Assembly: GCA_002840535.1 (NCBI GenBank)
Contig: PHBH01000006.1
Location: 62,001-126,000, forward strand
Length of the DNA: 64,000 bases
Origin: Deltaproteobacteria bacterium HGW-Deltaproteobacteria-15
GTDB taxonomy: Bacteria > Desulfobacterota > DSM-4660 > Desulfatiglandales > HGW-15
Direction: 5' to 3'
Below are positions 1 to 9,338 of this stretch, in pieces. Under the pieces are notes generated by a model that saw nothing but the letters and a program-made list of their open reading frames with translations, was not told where the DNA came from and searched no databases. Position numbers and translations under genes: made by a program. Numbering within the stretch: the first letter of the stretch is position 1; the number at the start of each line of letters is the position of its first letter.

Positions 1-1
1 A

Positions 2-1663
2 ACAGCGCTGAACCAGACGCTCGACCTGATGGCGCTTCGCGCCTACTGGGTCATGAGTAACGACGTGCTCATCTCGGTCCCCCTGTTCGTCTTCATGGGC
101 TACCTGGTCGAGCGGTCCAACCTGATCGGAAGGTTGTTCAAGGGGCTGCACCTGGCGACCGCAAGCATCCCCGGGTCCCTGGCCGTTGCAACCATTATCA
201 CCTGCGCGATCTTCGCAACCGCATCGGGGATTATCGGTGCAGTGGTGACCGTCATGGGTCTGCTCGCGTTTCCGGCCATGTTGAAGGCGGGGTACGGGAT
301 CAGGCTCGCAGCCGGCGCAGTGACCGCTGGCGGGACTCTGGGCATCATGATACCCCCCTCGGTGCTGCTCATCCTCTACGGCGCCACGGCCGGCGTCTCC
401 GTGGTTCAGCTTTACGCCGGCGCGTTCTTCCCGGGACTCATGCTGGCCGGGCTCTACGTCCTCTACGTCATCGCCTGCGCGAAAATATGGCCCGATTCCG
501 CGCCTCGCCTCTCCGAGGAAGACCGGCGCGTGGACCTGCCCAAATTCGCGGAAATCATTTCCAGGACCAAAACCAGGAACGTCCTCGCAGGGCTGCTCCT
601 CGCCCTGAAGGGCAAGCGCAACAAGGACGTGCCCATGCGCACCCTCCTCACCCACCTTTTTATTGCGCTTCTCCCGGCTCTCGCAACCGCATTGCTCATG
701 GGCTCGCTCTATCTCACGGCGACGGAGCCGGAAGAGGTGGTGCCCGAAACCCTCCAGGCGATGGGCATCGCTGCAACGGTGGAAACCCGGATTGAAGGCG
801 GTCTTGAGGAGCCGGAGGGTTCAGAAACAGAGGAGGCGCAACCCGCCGAAGCCGTGCAGGCGGAACAGGGGTCGGCCGCTGGAGAAGAGGTCAAACCCGG
901 TGAAAGAAGGCCCATCCCCACCTGGTGGTGGATCACCCTGGCTATTTTTCTGTTCATACTCCTGATCATCTATGCGGTCCTCACCTTCGTCCGTCTCGAG
1001 ATCTTCAAGATGCTGCTCACCTCCTTCTTCCCGCTGGCGCTCATCATCCTTGGTGTGCTCGGAACCATCGTCGTCGGTCTGGCGACGCCCGCCGAGGCGG
1101 CGGCCATGGGCGCCTTCGGAGGATTAGTGCTGGCAGTGCTCTACAGAGCGCTCAATTGGCGTGTGCTCAAGGAAGCGGTGTTTCTCTGTGCAAAGACCAG
1201 CGCCATGGTGTGCTGGCTCTTCGTGGGTTCAGGCATCTTCGCGGCAGCCTTCGCGCTGCTCGGAGGCCAGGAGATCGTCGACACCTGGGTGAAATCCATG
1301 GATTTGACGCCCATACAGTTCATGATCCTCGCCCAGATCATCATCTTTCTTTTGGGCTGGCCCCTGGAATGGACCGAGATCATCGTCATCTTCATGCCCA
1401 TCTTTATCCCGCTGCTGGGTCACTTCGATATCAATCCGCTCTTCTTCGGCCTGCTGGTGGCCCTCAACCTGCAGACGGCGTTCCTCTCGCCTCCGGTGGC
1501 CATGGCCGCGTTTTACCTGAAGGGCGTTTCGCCGCCCCACGTGACGCTGAACCAGATTTTTCTCGGGATGATGCCATACATGGCAATTCAGATATTCGCA
1601 ATATTCCTGCTGTACATGTTCCCCGGCATCGGCTTGTGGTTGCCGTCACTGGTGTACAAGTAG
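2..1663 (+). CDS. TRAP transporter large permease (DctM-type), 5' truncated by the window edge
   Basis: This is the large membrane subunit of a TRAP system, which uses a sodium or proton gradient to import organic acids with a periplasmic binding protein. The reading frame is open to the window edge, so the N-terminus is missing. About 553 residues are visible: an N-terminal helix block with the typical GTLGIMIPPS motif, then an insert, then a C-terminal block containing GLATPAEAAAMGAFGG and further helices. DctM proteins are normally near 430 residues. Here roughly 130 extra residues (about 180-325 of the visible part) include one added membrane helix, a Glu/Ala-rich soluble stretch and a Trp-rich second added helix. 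It ends just before a strong terminator. The family call is firm; the substrate is unknown. Confidence 0.9.
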   Translation, partial: TALNQTLDLMALRAYWVMSNDVLISVPLFVFMGYLVERSNLIGRLFKGLHLATASIPGSLAVATIITCAIFATASGIIGAVVTVMGLLAFPAMLKAGYGIRLAAGAVTAGGTLGIMIPPSVLLILYGATAGVSVVQLYAGAFFPGLMLAGLYVLYVIACAKIWPDSAPRLSEEDRRVDLPKFAEIISRTKTRNVLAGLLLALKGKRNKDVPMRTLLTHLFIALLPALATALLMGSLYLTATEPEEVVPETLQAMGIAATVETRIEGGLEEPEGSETEEAQPAEAVQAEQGSAAGEEVKPGERRPIPTWWWITLAIFLFILLIIYAVLTFVRLEIFKMLLTSFFPLALIILGVLGTIVVGLATPAEAAAMGAFGGLVLAVLYRALNWRVLKEAVFLCAKTSAMVCWLFVGSGIFAAAFALLGGQEIVDTWVKSMDLTPIQFMILAQIIIFLLGWPLEWTEIIVIFMPIFIPLLGHFDINPLFFGLLVALNLQTAFLSPPVAMAAFYLKGVSPPHVTLNQIFLGMMPYMAIQIFAIFLLYMFPGIGLWLPSLVYK

Positions 1664-1716
1664 AAAGCGATGTTGGACGGCGTGCTGAAGTAACGGAAGG
1701 GTTTATGTAAAAGCAA

Positions 1717-1752
1717 GGGGCAGGATCCTGTCGGATCCTGCCCCTCTTTTTT
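1717..1752 (+). terminator. Rho-independent terminator
   Basis: A perfect 12-bp stem (GGGGCAGGATCC paired with GGATCCTGCCCC) closes a 4-nt TGTC loop and is followed by TCTTTTTT. It lies 54 bp after the TRAP permease stop and between two convergent genes. On the minus strand the tail is less T-rich, so it mainly ends the plus-strand gene. Confidence 0.93.
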
Positions 1753-1776
1753 GAAGAGTGGAAACCAGGAACGACC

Positions 1777-2625
1777 TTACAGCACGGAAAACAGAATCGT
1801 CCCCACATTCACGCTTTTCCTGACTTCCACCTCGAGCATTTTGCGGCCGAGCGCCGGATGAGCGACCTCCAGGGAATATTTGCCGCTGTCTTCTTCCAGG
1901 CCGTCCAGTTTGAAATCGCCGAAGCTGTCGGTCGTCGTTTCACAGGAAGTGCCTGAGGAGTTCCCGAGACGGACCCCTGCACCTCTTACGCAATCCACAA
2001 TGCGCTCCCTTTCCACGGCTACTGTTCCTGCCACGAAACACCGCAGGTAGCGATCCAGGTTCTTGTAGTGAACTCTGGGAACGGTCCGGAATTCCGGGTG
2101 AAGAATCTTGAGATTTTCCTGTTCAATCATCCCTTTCATTTCTTCACCGTCACAGGAGACGGCCCTCAAAGCGCCGGTCGGACATGCCTGCACGCATCTC
2201 GGCGCCTTCCATCCTTCGTCCAGGAGATGGGCGCAGAATGTGCACTTCTGGGGTACTTGCCTTTCCTCGTTCCACCAGATTGCGCCATAGGGGCAGGTTT
2301 TTACCAAATCCTGCCGGCCCTTGGCCTTCTCAGGATCGATGATCACGATCCCGTCCGGACGCTTGTAGATGGCGCCCTCTTTTGCAGCGCGTATACAGGG
2401 GGCCGAGTCGCAGTGCATGCAGGGGGTTGGCCGGTATGCCACGTCGATCAGCGGGAATTGCCCTCTTTCCTTGCGCACGATGTTCATCCAACGATGACCG
2501 TGGCGCGGCTGGGAAAGGGAGTAGCCCTGCCAATCGTTCTCCACGTGTTCGTCCTTGCAGCTCAGAAAGCAGTTGTTGCAATCTTCGCATTTTTCCACGT
2601 CAATGATCATGTGCCACTTGTTCAT
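1777..2625 (-). CDS. bthL: Iron-sulfur beta subunit of a pyrogallol-phloroglucinol transhydroxylase-type molybdenum enzyme
   Basis: This 282-residue protein should carry electrons to or from the catalytic subunit encoded 40 bp upstream. Residues 1-180 form a DmsB-like ferredoxin module: CEDCNNCFLSC near 13-23, CMHCDSAPC near 69-77, a lone CP where a further four-Cys motif would sit (KTCPYGA), and CTFC...CVQACP near 128-150. That leaves ligands for about three [4Fe-4S] clusters rather than the four of DmsB. Residues about 195-282 lack Cys motifs typical of clusters and read as a beta-rich, carboxypeptidase-regulatory/Cna-B-like domain. Three clusters plus a C-terminal beta-barrel are the known features of the Pelobacter transhydroxylase small subunit. 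An AGAGG motif lies 5 nt before the ATG. The family assignment is good; identity of the substrate is inference. Confidence 0.75.
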   Translation of the reverse strand: MNKWHMIIDVEKCEDCNNCFLSCKDEHVENDWQGYSLSQPRHGHRWMNIVRKERGQFPLIDVAYRPTPCMHCDSAPCIRAAKEGAIYKRPDGIVIIDPEKAKGRQDLVKTCPYGAIWWNEERQVPQKCTFCAHLLDEGWKAPRCVQACPTGALRAVSCDGEEMKGMIEQENLKILHPEFRTVPRVHYKNLDRYLRCFVAGTVAVERERIVDCVRGAGVRLGNSSGTSCETTTDSFGDFKLDGLEEDSGKYSLEVAHPALGRKMLEVEVRKSVNVGTILFSVL

Positions 2626-2634
2626 TCAAGCCTC

Positions 2635-2665
2635 TGAGATTTGAAATTTGAGATTTGAGATTTAG
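2635..2665. repeat. 7-nt periodic repeat (GAGATTT type)
   Basis: About four imperfect copies of the heptad GAGATTT fill the gap between the two transhydroxylase-type genes. It is the shortest member of the heptad repeats seen in this window and has no clear second arm. Confidence 0.6.
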
Positions 2666-5620
2666 TCACTCCCTCCACAGCTCTATCTGCACAAGACAGG
2701 AATTGGCGGCGTGGCTGTGGGATTTTTCAATCATCATTCTGCTCGAGGTGAGCTGGTTGATACACCCGCCGCGATCGGGCGAGGAACCGGGTTTGCCGAG
2801 CGGGTCATATACCGCAGAGGACTCGTAGGAATGCACGGTTCCAGGCCGGATCCTTTCCGTCACCTGCGCAGCGCAGATGACGGTCCCCCGGTCGTTGTAC
2901 ACCTTCACCAGATCCCCCTCCTTTATCCCCCGCTCCGCTCCGTCCTTGGGGTGGATCCGCACGATCCAGTAATAGTATCCGTCGATCAGGACACGGTGAT
3001 CCTTCACATCATTGACGATGCTGTCCTTGCCGTCCCCCATGGTGTGGAAACTGAATCTCGGGTGCGGAGAGATGAGCTGTAGCGGAAATCTTTCAATGAG
3101 ATCGCTGGAGTGATGTCCTTCCCATGAGGGAATGTACTTGGTGATCGTGGGCCTTTCAGGGTCATCCGGGGCAAATCGTTTCAAGCTTGAGCAATCGAAT
3201 TCTATCTTTCCGGACTGCGTCTGAAGACCCATTCCGAACTTTTCCGTGTAATCGGCAGGAAGCGGGGCAAGTTCAGGCGTATCCTTGGGCCGTCCTTCGG
3301 CAAACCAGCGGAAAGAAACAGGCGCTCTCAGAGGTTCGGGCGGAGGTGGAATGACGAAGTAGCCCTTCTTGAGAAATTCCTTCCAGGAAACATGATTGGG
3401 CAAATCCGTGGCATCGAAAAGCCGCTTGCACCAATCCAGCTCCGTGACGCCCTCCGAGAAAACGGCATAGAGACCCAGCCGTTTCGCCAGGTCCGCAAAA
3501 ATCTGGAAGTCGGATTTCGATTCTCCCAGCGGCTCTATGCACTTGTGCTGCATCACGGCGATCCGGTGGTTGCACTGATTGAAGCTGTGCTGAATGTATC
3601 CCCCGCAGTTGGCGAATTCGCTGATGTCCCAGCGCTCGAAACTCGTGCACGCAGGCAGAAGGATATCCGCGAATTTGGCCTCTCCCTCAAACCAGATGGA
3701 TTGGTTGACCACGCATTCGAGATTCCCGGATTGGTATGCCCGGGCATACCGGTTCGTGTCGCACATGGTCCCGAAATGGGAGCCGCCGTACTTGTAATAG
3801 AGCTTGACAGGAGCGTTGCCCGGCGAGGGATAATCGAATTTGAGGAATTGCCCTTCAATGGTCTTGGGGTCCGTTGGATATCCGCTGGTTCGCCCCTCGA
3901 GGATGGCCTCCGGTATCCTCAGTCTCGGCACCCTCTGGTATACCGTGTTTACCGTGGCAAGCTGGGGCATTCGCTGGTACATGTTCACGCCCAGGGCCGT
4001 TCCCTGAATGTCTCCGGAAAGCCCTCCCTCGGCATACCCCGGGAAGAAGAACCGGTGATCGACCGGAGTGCCCATCTGCATGCCGCCCATGTTCACGCCG
4101 GGTTTTCCCATGCCCTGCATGGCCATGAGGCAAACCATGGACCGGGCCCACTCGTTTCCCGTGGCGCAGCGGCATGCGCTTCCGAATCCGGTAATACCGC
4201 CTGCGGCCAGGTAAGTCCTGCGGGTTCCCCACTCCCTTGCCAGGGCACGGACATCTTTGGCCGGTATGCCGGACTCGTTTTCCTGCCACTCCGGCGTCTT
4301 TGGGATCCCGTCCTCCTTGCCGAGGATGTAATCCCTCCATATCTCGAAGCCGACCGTCCGGTTTTCCACATACTCCCGATCGTAGAGCCCTTCGGTGATC
4401 CAGACATAGGCGATTGCCAGGGCAAGCGCATTTCCGGTGGCAGGTCTCGGCGCCAGCCATTTGCCTCCGAGGAGAGCCGCCGTGTGGTTGTAATAGGGAT
4501 CGATGTGCACGAGCGTGATTCCCAGTTCCTTGAGCCACTGGCGCCGGACAGTCCCTTCAAATGCGCCGTAGACGCCGCTTGTCGCCTCCGGATCGCTCGA
4601 CCAGAACACCACCATCTCGCAATGTCTGAGACAGTCCTCCACAGTCCCGTAAGCCTCGGATCCGCCAAGCCTCATGCTCTGGCCCCAGTGATGCATGGCC
4701 CCCCAGTACCACCCCTCCCAACTGTCGGGATTGTGCACGACGGGGGTGAACCCGATGGAGTTGAAAAACCGGATCCTTCCGCTGAGCCAGTATCCCAGGT
4801 GCCCCCAGGTGTGATGTGACCCGCTCCCGTTCATGATGGCCCCGGGACCATATTCGCGTTTCACCCGCTTGATTTCGTCTGCAACCATGTCCAATGCCTG
4901 GTCCCACGAGATACGCTCGTACCCCGAGGTTCCGCGGTTGCTGCAGTTTCGCTTGCCTGCCGGATCGAAGTCCACCCGTTTCATGGGATAGAGGAGCCGC
5001 TCCTTGGAGTAGATCATGGATTTCCAGGCAAAGGTGTAGGGGGACAGGGTAGCCTTCCTCGGAGGGGTAAATCTCCTTCCCCTGGCTTCGATGGTCCATG
5101 GTGCGGCATCATCTCCGTCGAACTCGATGGGGGTTACGCGGATGATCCTTCCCTCTTTCACATAGACGAATACCGGACCGCCATTGGTGTTGCTGGTGTA
5201 TCTGGTGACACCCTTTCCCGCATCCGTTCCGTAGGAGACGTTTGCAGAAAGCATCAGGCTGAGGGTTTCCATAAACCATGCGGTGAGTTCATCCGGTCCC
5301 TCGAGGCCGATCTGAAAGTTCTTCATCGCATTGATTTGCTCCAACTGGCTCCGGTTCGGCCTCATGAGTCGAACCGCCAGTTCAGGACTGCTGTAAATAA
5401 TCGTTATATCGGCGTTGGGATCGATCCCGCTTCTGGATCGGACCTTCCCATTCTTGAAGAGGAAGGTTCTCCCCTGAGAGTTGTCCTGCAGCTTGATCTG
5501 GGCGATCAGGTTCTTCCCCTTAAGCCTTTCCCGAAAAGAGGTGCTTCTCCTTGCTGTAAACGCCATCAATTTTTCGAGGCCTAAAAGGATGACTGCAAAT
5601 TGCGTCTTTTCAAGTGCCAT
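2666..5620 (-). CDS. athL: Molybdopterin catalytic subunit, pyrogallol-phloroglucinol transhydroxylase type, with N-terminal SCP2-like domain
   Basis: This 984-residue DMSO-reductase-family protein lacks the N-terminal CxxC cluster motif, as does the Pelobacter transhydroxylase alpha subunit. The functional residues I recall for that enzyme (His144, Asp174, Mo ligand Ser175, Tyr404) all recur at a constant offset of 125: His269 in SGSHHTWG, Asp299-Ser300 in NPDSWEGW, and Tyr529 in FFFPGYAEG. The known enzyme isomerises pyrogallol to phloroglucinol through a tetrahydroxybenzene co-substrate. The extra ~125 N-terminal residues resemble an SCP2 sterol-carrier domain ([11 protein letters not shown], then ADITIIYSS, then [12 protein letters not shown]). 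The FeS partner follows 40 bp downstream and an IclR gene lies 223 bp upstream. The subfamily is well supported; the exact phenolic substrate is not known. Confidence 0.78.
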   Translation of the reverse strand: MALEKTQFAVILLGLEKLMAFTARRSTSFRERLKGKNLIAQIKLQDNSQGRTFLFKNGKVRSRSGIDPNADITIIYSSPELAVRLMRPNRSQLEQINAMKNFQIGLEGPDELTAWFMETLSLMLSANVSYGTDAGKGVTRYTSNTNGGPVFVYVKEGRIIRVTPIEFDGDDAAPWTIEARGRRFTPPRKATLSPYTFAWKSMIYSKERLLYPMKRVDFDPAGKRNCSNRGTSGYERISWDQALDMVADEIKRVKREYGPGAIMNGSGSHHTWGHLGYWLSGRIRFFNSIGFTPVVHNPDSWEGWYWGAMHHWGQSMRLGGSEAYGTVEDCLRHCEMVVFWSSDPEATSGVYGAFEGTVRRQWLKELGITLVHIDPYYNHTAALLGGKWLAPRPATGNALALAIAYVWITEGLYDREYVENRTVGFEIWRDYILGKEDGIPKTPEWQENESGIPAKDVRALAREWGTRRTYLAAGGITGFGSACRCATGNEWARSMVCLMAMQGMGKPGVNMGGMQMGTPVDHRFFFPGYAEGGLSGDIQGTALGVNMYQRMPQLATVNTVYQRVPRLRIPEAILEGRTSGYPTDPKTIEGQFLKFDYPSPGNAPVKLYYKYGGSHFGTMCDTNRYARAYQSGNLECVVNQSIWFEGEAKFADILLPACTSFERWDISEFANCGGYIQHSFNQCNHRIAVMQHKCIEPLGESKSDFQIFADLAKRLGLYAVFSEGVTELDWCKRLFDATDLPNHVSWKEFLKKGYFVIPPPPEPLRAPVSFRWFAEGRPKDTPELAPLPADYTEKFGMGLQTQSGKIEFDCSSLKRFAPDDPERPTITKYIPSWEGHHSSDLIERFPLQLISPHPRFSFHTMGDGKDSIVNDVKDHRVLIDGYYYWIVRIHPKDGAERGIKEGDLVKVYNDRGTVICAAQVTERIRPGTVHSYESSAVYDPLGKPGSSPDRGGCINQLTSSRMMIEKSHSHAANSCLVQIELWRE

Positions 5621-5647
5621 GGCTTATGCCCCACCTAATCGCTGATT

Positions 5648-5762
5648 TAAACCGCCAAGACGCCAAGTGCGCCAAGAAAGGTTTTGGGTTTTCACCTGCC
5701 GGAGCGGTTTCCGGCAGGTGAAAAAAACAATTATTGCGTCCTTCGCGCCTTCGCGGATCAAT
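5648..5762. repeat. Heptad inverted repeat with internal 14-bp hairpin
   Basis: The left arm repeats CGCCAAG-like heptads and the right arm carries CCTTCGCG units. Between them (5689-5724) is a perfect 14-bp stem around an 8-nt loop, TTTTCACCTGCCGG paired with CCGGCAGGTGAAAA. Neither strand has a T-tract after the stem, so it is not a classical terminator. Related copies lie near 59.2 and 60.5 kb. Confidence 0.8.
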
Positions 5763-5843
5763 CCGTTCAGTTCTGCGTTTGCGTGATAAGCACGAAGTGT
5801 TAACAGCATAAGAATTCGTTGTCCGATTCATAAGGACACACCC

Positions 5844-6632
5844 CTAGCCCTCTGCGAACAGGGAAGCCGAAATCCTGGCAGCCGCCTCTTTCAGCGCAGG
5901 GACGATGCGGTCATCACAGATCTGCTGAATCCGCTGATGCGGCCCGGCTACCACGATGGAAGCCACGGATCTTCCTTCATGATCGAAGATGGGGCAGGAG
6001 ACCGCACCTGTTCCTTCATCGAGTTCTTCCCGGTCATATGCCACGCCGCTTTTTCTGATCCTTCGGAGCTCTTTCTCCAGTTCGGCCGCGCCGGTAATGG
6101 TATTCGGGGTGAACCGCTGGAGTTTTCCCTGAAGAAGAGTCTTCCTTCTTTCTTCGGGCAGGAAGGCCAGAATCGCCTTCCCTCCTGCCGCCGCATGGAT
6201 GGGAACCGGGTCCCCGATGCTTCCGGCCAGACGCACCATGCGGGGACCTTCGGCAATGTACGCCATGAAAGAGCCGTTCCGGGAGAGCAGTTCCAGAATG
6301 ACCGTCTCCTTGATCCTGTCACGAAGCTCATCCACAAAAGGCTTCGCCACCTGGACGATGTTGCTTTTCAGGGACTGGCGGAGCGCGCTGGAAAGCCTCA
6401 TCACTTCGGAGCCCAGCGTGAACTTCTTTGTCCTGGGATTCTGGCTGAGAAACCTATGACGGCTGAGGGCGAGAAGGATGCGGGAGACCGTTGCCTTATG
6501 GAAGCCAAGCTTCTGGCTGAGCTCGACGGTGCCCCATTCGTGGTTGTCCGGGGCAAAGGAGGAGAGGATGATCAGCGTCTTGTCGATCGCATTCGTCGTG
6601 GAATTCTTTGATCTCATAACACGAGATTCCAT
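5844..6632 (-). CDS. IclR-family transcriptional regulator
   Basis: This 262-residue protein has an N-terminal winged helix (about 15-80, including LSQKLGFHKATVSRILLAL) and a C-terminal IclR effector domain (about 95-255, including HAAAGGKAILAFLPEE, GVAYDREELDEG and the late SVASIVVAGP). IclR proteins often control aromatic-acid catabolism. The gene lies directly upstream of the transhydroxylase-type pair on the same strand, so it is a candidate regulator of that pair and of itself. No good ribosome-binding site precedes the ATG at 6632; a second Met five codons in is an alternative. A direct repeat GCATTATG lies just upstream. The effector is unknown. Confidence 0.9.
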   Translation of the reverse strand: MESRVMRSKNSTTNAIDKTLIILSSFAPDNHEWGTVELSQKLGFHKATVSRILLALSRHRFLSQNPRTKKFTLGSEVMRLSSALRQSLKSNIVQVAKPFVDELRDRIKETVILELLSRNGSFMAYIAEGPRMVRLAGSIGDPVPIHAAAGGKAILAFLPEERRKTLLQGKLQRFTPNTITGAAELEKELRRIRKSGVAYDREELDEGTGAVSCPIFDHEGRSVASIVVAGPHQRIQQICDDRIVPALKEAAARISASLFAEG

Positions 6633-6635
6633 ATT

Positions 6636-6657
6636 GCATTATGATACACGCATTATG
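6636..6657 (-). promoter_or_regulatory. Candidate operator upstream of the IclR gene
   Basis: GCATTATG occurs twice, 14 bp apart, 3 to 25 bp upstream of the IclR start; the proximal copy also sits in the imperfect palindrome CATAATGCAATATG. Position and symmetry fit an autoregulatory IclR site. The function is inferred. Confidence 0.45.
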
Positions 6658-6849
6658 GCCTTCCGCTTTTCCTTTGTCAAGGAATTTGCCGGGGAATGTT
6701 GCTCGTGCTCTTCGTGTGCCTCGTGGCAAGAAAGGAGGGATATCTCGCCCCGAAGGTCACGAAGAGACGTGCTGTTCAGGCAAATGTTCTGAAGTGAGTC
6801 TCCACCCGCAGAGCGGTGGCCCCCGAGAGGGGCTCATGCGAAGGGATAT

Positions 6850-7022
6850 GAATAAATCCGAAATCCGAAGCACGAAATCCGAAACAATTCCAAATGACCA
6901 AAATCCAAATGACCAAAACAACCGTACTTGCACCTTTCAGGTGTCTTCGTTTCTGTCATTTGAAAATTCGAATTTGAGTTCCTTTGTTTCGAGTTTCGAT
7001 ATTCGATATTCGGATTTTCAAG
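6850..7022. repeat. Heptad inverted repeat (AATCCGA type) in a gene-poor gap
   Basis: AATCCGA-like and AAATGACC-like heptads on the left are mirrored by TTTCGAG/ATTCGAT/TCGGATT units on the right. The whole gap from 6633 to 7567 (935 bp) shows no convincing gene. Besides this repeat it holds a small perfect hairpin at 7062-7080 (CCTCCACC-AGA-GGTGGAGG) and the terminator-like hairpin near 7.48 kb. Confidence 0.7.
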
Positions 7023-7473
7023 CCATGATATCCACCCCGGATCGGTAGAACCTCTCCGGGTCCTCCACCAGAGGTGGAGGTTTCAGAGACAAATGAGGCC
7101 GTTGAGGCAGGAGGCAGACAGGGTAAATATGCAGGCAGAAGCGGGGTGAAACGATCGCCGTTGGACCACCTACTTCATCGAGCAGACCGTTTTGGCGGTG
7201 ACACGACACAAGGAAGAAGATGATGGTCGCTCAGGAACGGCTTGGAGGCGCTGCGGTGAAATCTCTTTTGCGATCGGAATGCAGTCGGCATTCCAGAGTC
7301 GACGCCCGACCTCCACGTCACACCCCGCTACTGTTAAAAATTAGATAACAACCGGCTCCGGCGATTTCGATGGGCAATCCGGCGTATTTCCCGCCTGTGA
7401 TAATGGCACAACGGGCTAATGCTCCCCCATCCAGGAGTAGTGTGCTGTGCTCAAGCGTTTGTTTTCTCACAAC

Positions 7474-7508
7474 AAAGGCGGCACGCTGATGAAAGCCGTG
7501 CCGCCTTT
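7474..7508 (-). terminator. Probable terminator of the flavoprotein/TRAP operon
   Basis: A perfect 12-bp inverted repeat (AAAGGCGGCACG paired with CGTGCCGCCTTT) surrounds an 11-nt loop, 60 bp beyond the stop of the last minus-strand gene of the block. On the minus strand the stem ends in CCTTTGTTG, a modest T-rich tail. Confidence 0.65.
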
Positions 7509-7567
7509 AGATGGACCCCCTTAGAGGCCCCTTCCTCCAAATCTGGAAGGAACCCCACGATGTGATC

Positions 7568-9241
7568 CTATGCCCTGTTCCGCCACTCTATGACAGGGCT
7601 TCCTTTTTCCTTGCGGACGGTGAGGAACTTATCAGCAAGAAGAGGGTTTGTAAAGGGAAAATCTGATCGCCTGTGTTGTGCGCGTGTCTCTTTTCTCTCC
7701 AGTGCGGTCAGGAAGATTGCCTCGGCACACTCCATGAGATCCAGGACCTCCAGAGATCTCATGAGGGTGTGAGCGTTGCCGGCGGCCATGGTCTCCAGCA
7801 CCTTGCCCTTCAGGTTTCCAAAATACTTCAACCCGGCCTGGAGAATGGTTTCGGACCGCACCTGGATGCCTGCGTAATCCTTCATCAACTGCTGAAGGGC
7901 AACGTTGGCTTCCCTCCAATCCGGTCCCCGATCCCTTTTCATAAAGCGGCCGTAGAGCCCTACCCTCTCCTCCACCATCGAACTCTGCTCCGCCTTTTCC
8001 AACCCCTTACCGTTCAGGGCTCGTCTTGCCGCGCTTCCGCCCGCAATCCAGCCGTAGGTCGCGGCGCCCGCGATATCCGCCCGGAAGTTGCCGACAGGGT
8101 CTCCTGCGGCGAAGAGGCCTGGCACACGGGTTTCCCCATCGAGGTCGATCTCGATACCTCTGCCGATCAGGTGGGGCTCATACTGCATGAATTCCACCAT
8201 GTGCTTCCGGACATCGATCCCTTCCTTTTTCATGTAGTCGAGCATTGCGGTGTTGCCTTCGCTCTTGAGGCCCCACATCATGTACTGGACATCGTCTTCA
8301 CTGGTGCCGCTGCAATCCATGTAGGCAGGCCCGCGCCCGGAATCCATGTAATCCGTGAAAACCGTGTTCCAGACATCCGCAGTGATGTCGCCGAGCTCCT
8401 TGGTCGGTTTGCTTACAAAGGGACCGACCGGCTTGCCGTGCGGATCGGCAACCACCCCGATCCAGGTGGCCTTTCCGCAGCGGGCCATGAATTTGGGACC
8501 GGCATGCCTGTTTGGGAATTCCATATTGACCAGATTGGCACCCGCCCGGAAAGCTGCGCCGTGCGCCGCGCCTGTGCAACTCGGGCAGAAGGCCGTGTTG
8601 AAAAGCATTCCGGGGCTTGGGGCAGGAGGATAAAGCCTGCTTGCAGACCCGGTCGCCAGAATCACGGATTTTGCCCGGATGATCTTGATCTCGGGCTCGT
8701 TCTTCCGCACGCTGACAGCAATGGCGCCGATGGCCTTGCCGTCCTCGACCAGGACATCCGCAACCGGCATATGGTTTTCGATCCTGACCCCCCTCTTTTT
8801 GGCCTGCGCGGTCAGGATGGCTTTCTGATTGTGGCCTGCATACTTCAGCCAGATGCGGGGACGGCCCGGGAAGGCGTGGCCGATGAACTCCCATTTTCCC
8901 GTGGGCCTCATGGAAATCCCCCATGAGTCCCAGTCTTTCACACGGTCGAAAGCCTGTTCCAGAAACTTCCTCACCAGGCTGTCGTCCGCGTACCCTCCCA
9001 CAAGGCTGTTTTTATATTCGTGAAAGATAGGCGCCACATCGTCCCCATGAATTTCGGGGATATAACAACAGAAGTGATCATTCCCCGTTGCGCCCGAGCC
9101 GCTCCTCTTGGTATTCGCCTTCTCCGCGATCATGACGCTCACGCCCTGGTCGGCCGCATTGATTGCGGCCATGAGCCCGGCAATGCCGCCGCCCACCACG
9201 AGCACATCCGTCTCAAGCGGTTTCTTGTCCATTCGAATCAT
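7568..9241 (-). CDS. AprA/fumarate-reductase-like FAD-binding oxidoreductase (paralog 2)
   Basis: This 557-residue flavoprotein begins with a Rossmann FAD motif (DVLVVGGGIAGLMAAINAA, residues 12-30) followed by NTKRSGSGATGNDHF, the pattern of the adenylylsulfate reductase alpha/fumarate reductase family. The C-terminal part has GLFAAGDPVGNFRADIAGA, the usual second FAD contact. It is the same length as, and closely similar to, the product at 9760-11433; a small ferredoxin gene lies between them. The start at 9241 has GGAGG 6 nt upstream. The enzyme probably acts in the cytoplasm with the ferredoxin as electron partner. Substrate is unknown; it is not called as the sulfate-reduction AprA because its partner is a 78-residue ferredoxin and it sits among TRAP genes. 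Confidence 0.8.
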   Translation of the reverse strand: MIRMDKKPLETDVLVVGGGIAGLMAAINAADQGVSVMIAEKANTKRSGSGATGNDHFCCYIPEIHGDDVAPIFHEYKNSLVGGYADDSLVRKFLEQAFDRVKDWDSWGISMRPTGKWEFIGHAFPGRPRIWLKYAGHNQKAILTAQAKKRGVRIENHMPVADVLVEDGKAIGAIAVSVRKNEPEIKIIRAKSVILATGSASRLYPPAPSPGMLFNTAFCPSCTGAAHGAAFRAGANLVNMEFPNRHAGPKFMARCGKATWIGVVADPHGKPVGPFVSKPTKELGDITADVWNTVFTDYMDSGRGPAYMDCSGTSEDDVQYMMWGLKSEGNTAMLDYMKKEGIDVRKHMVEFMQYEPHLIGRGIEIDLDGETRVPGLFAAGDPVGNFRADIAGAATYGWIAGGSAARRALNGKGLEKAEQSSMVEERVGLYGRFMKRDRGPDWREANVALQQLMKDYAGIQVRSETILQAGLKYFGNLKGKVLETMAAGNAHTLMRSLEVLDLMECAEAIFLTALERKETRAQHRRSDFPFTNPLLADKFLTVRKEKGSPVIEWRNRA

Positions 9242-9255
9242 CTCATTCCTCCATT

Positions 9256-9333
9256 GGTGCCGCAAAGACACGAGTCCGGGAAGAACTCTGCACTCTTTGC
9301 CGGATCTCTTGCCTCTTCGTGCCTTGTGGCGAT
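9256..9333. repeat. Heptad inverted repeat (CCGCAAAGACACGAG type)
   Basis: The left arm GCCGCAAAGACACGAG is answered by CTTCGTGCCTTGTGGC on the right, a degenerate copy of the GCCACCAAGACACAAAG family found at 11.5, 25.5, 32.9 and 41.7 kb. Confidence 0.6.
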
Positions 9334-9338
9334 TCAGA

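Noticed and set aside
5689..5724. Terminator between the IclR and transhydroxylase genes
   Set aside because: The stem is strong but neither strand has a T-tract after it; it is listed as part of a repeat instead.
7018..7209. A 63-codon open frame in the gene-poor gap
   Set aside because: It shows no family motif or ribosome-binding site and lies in a region of repeats and small hairpins.
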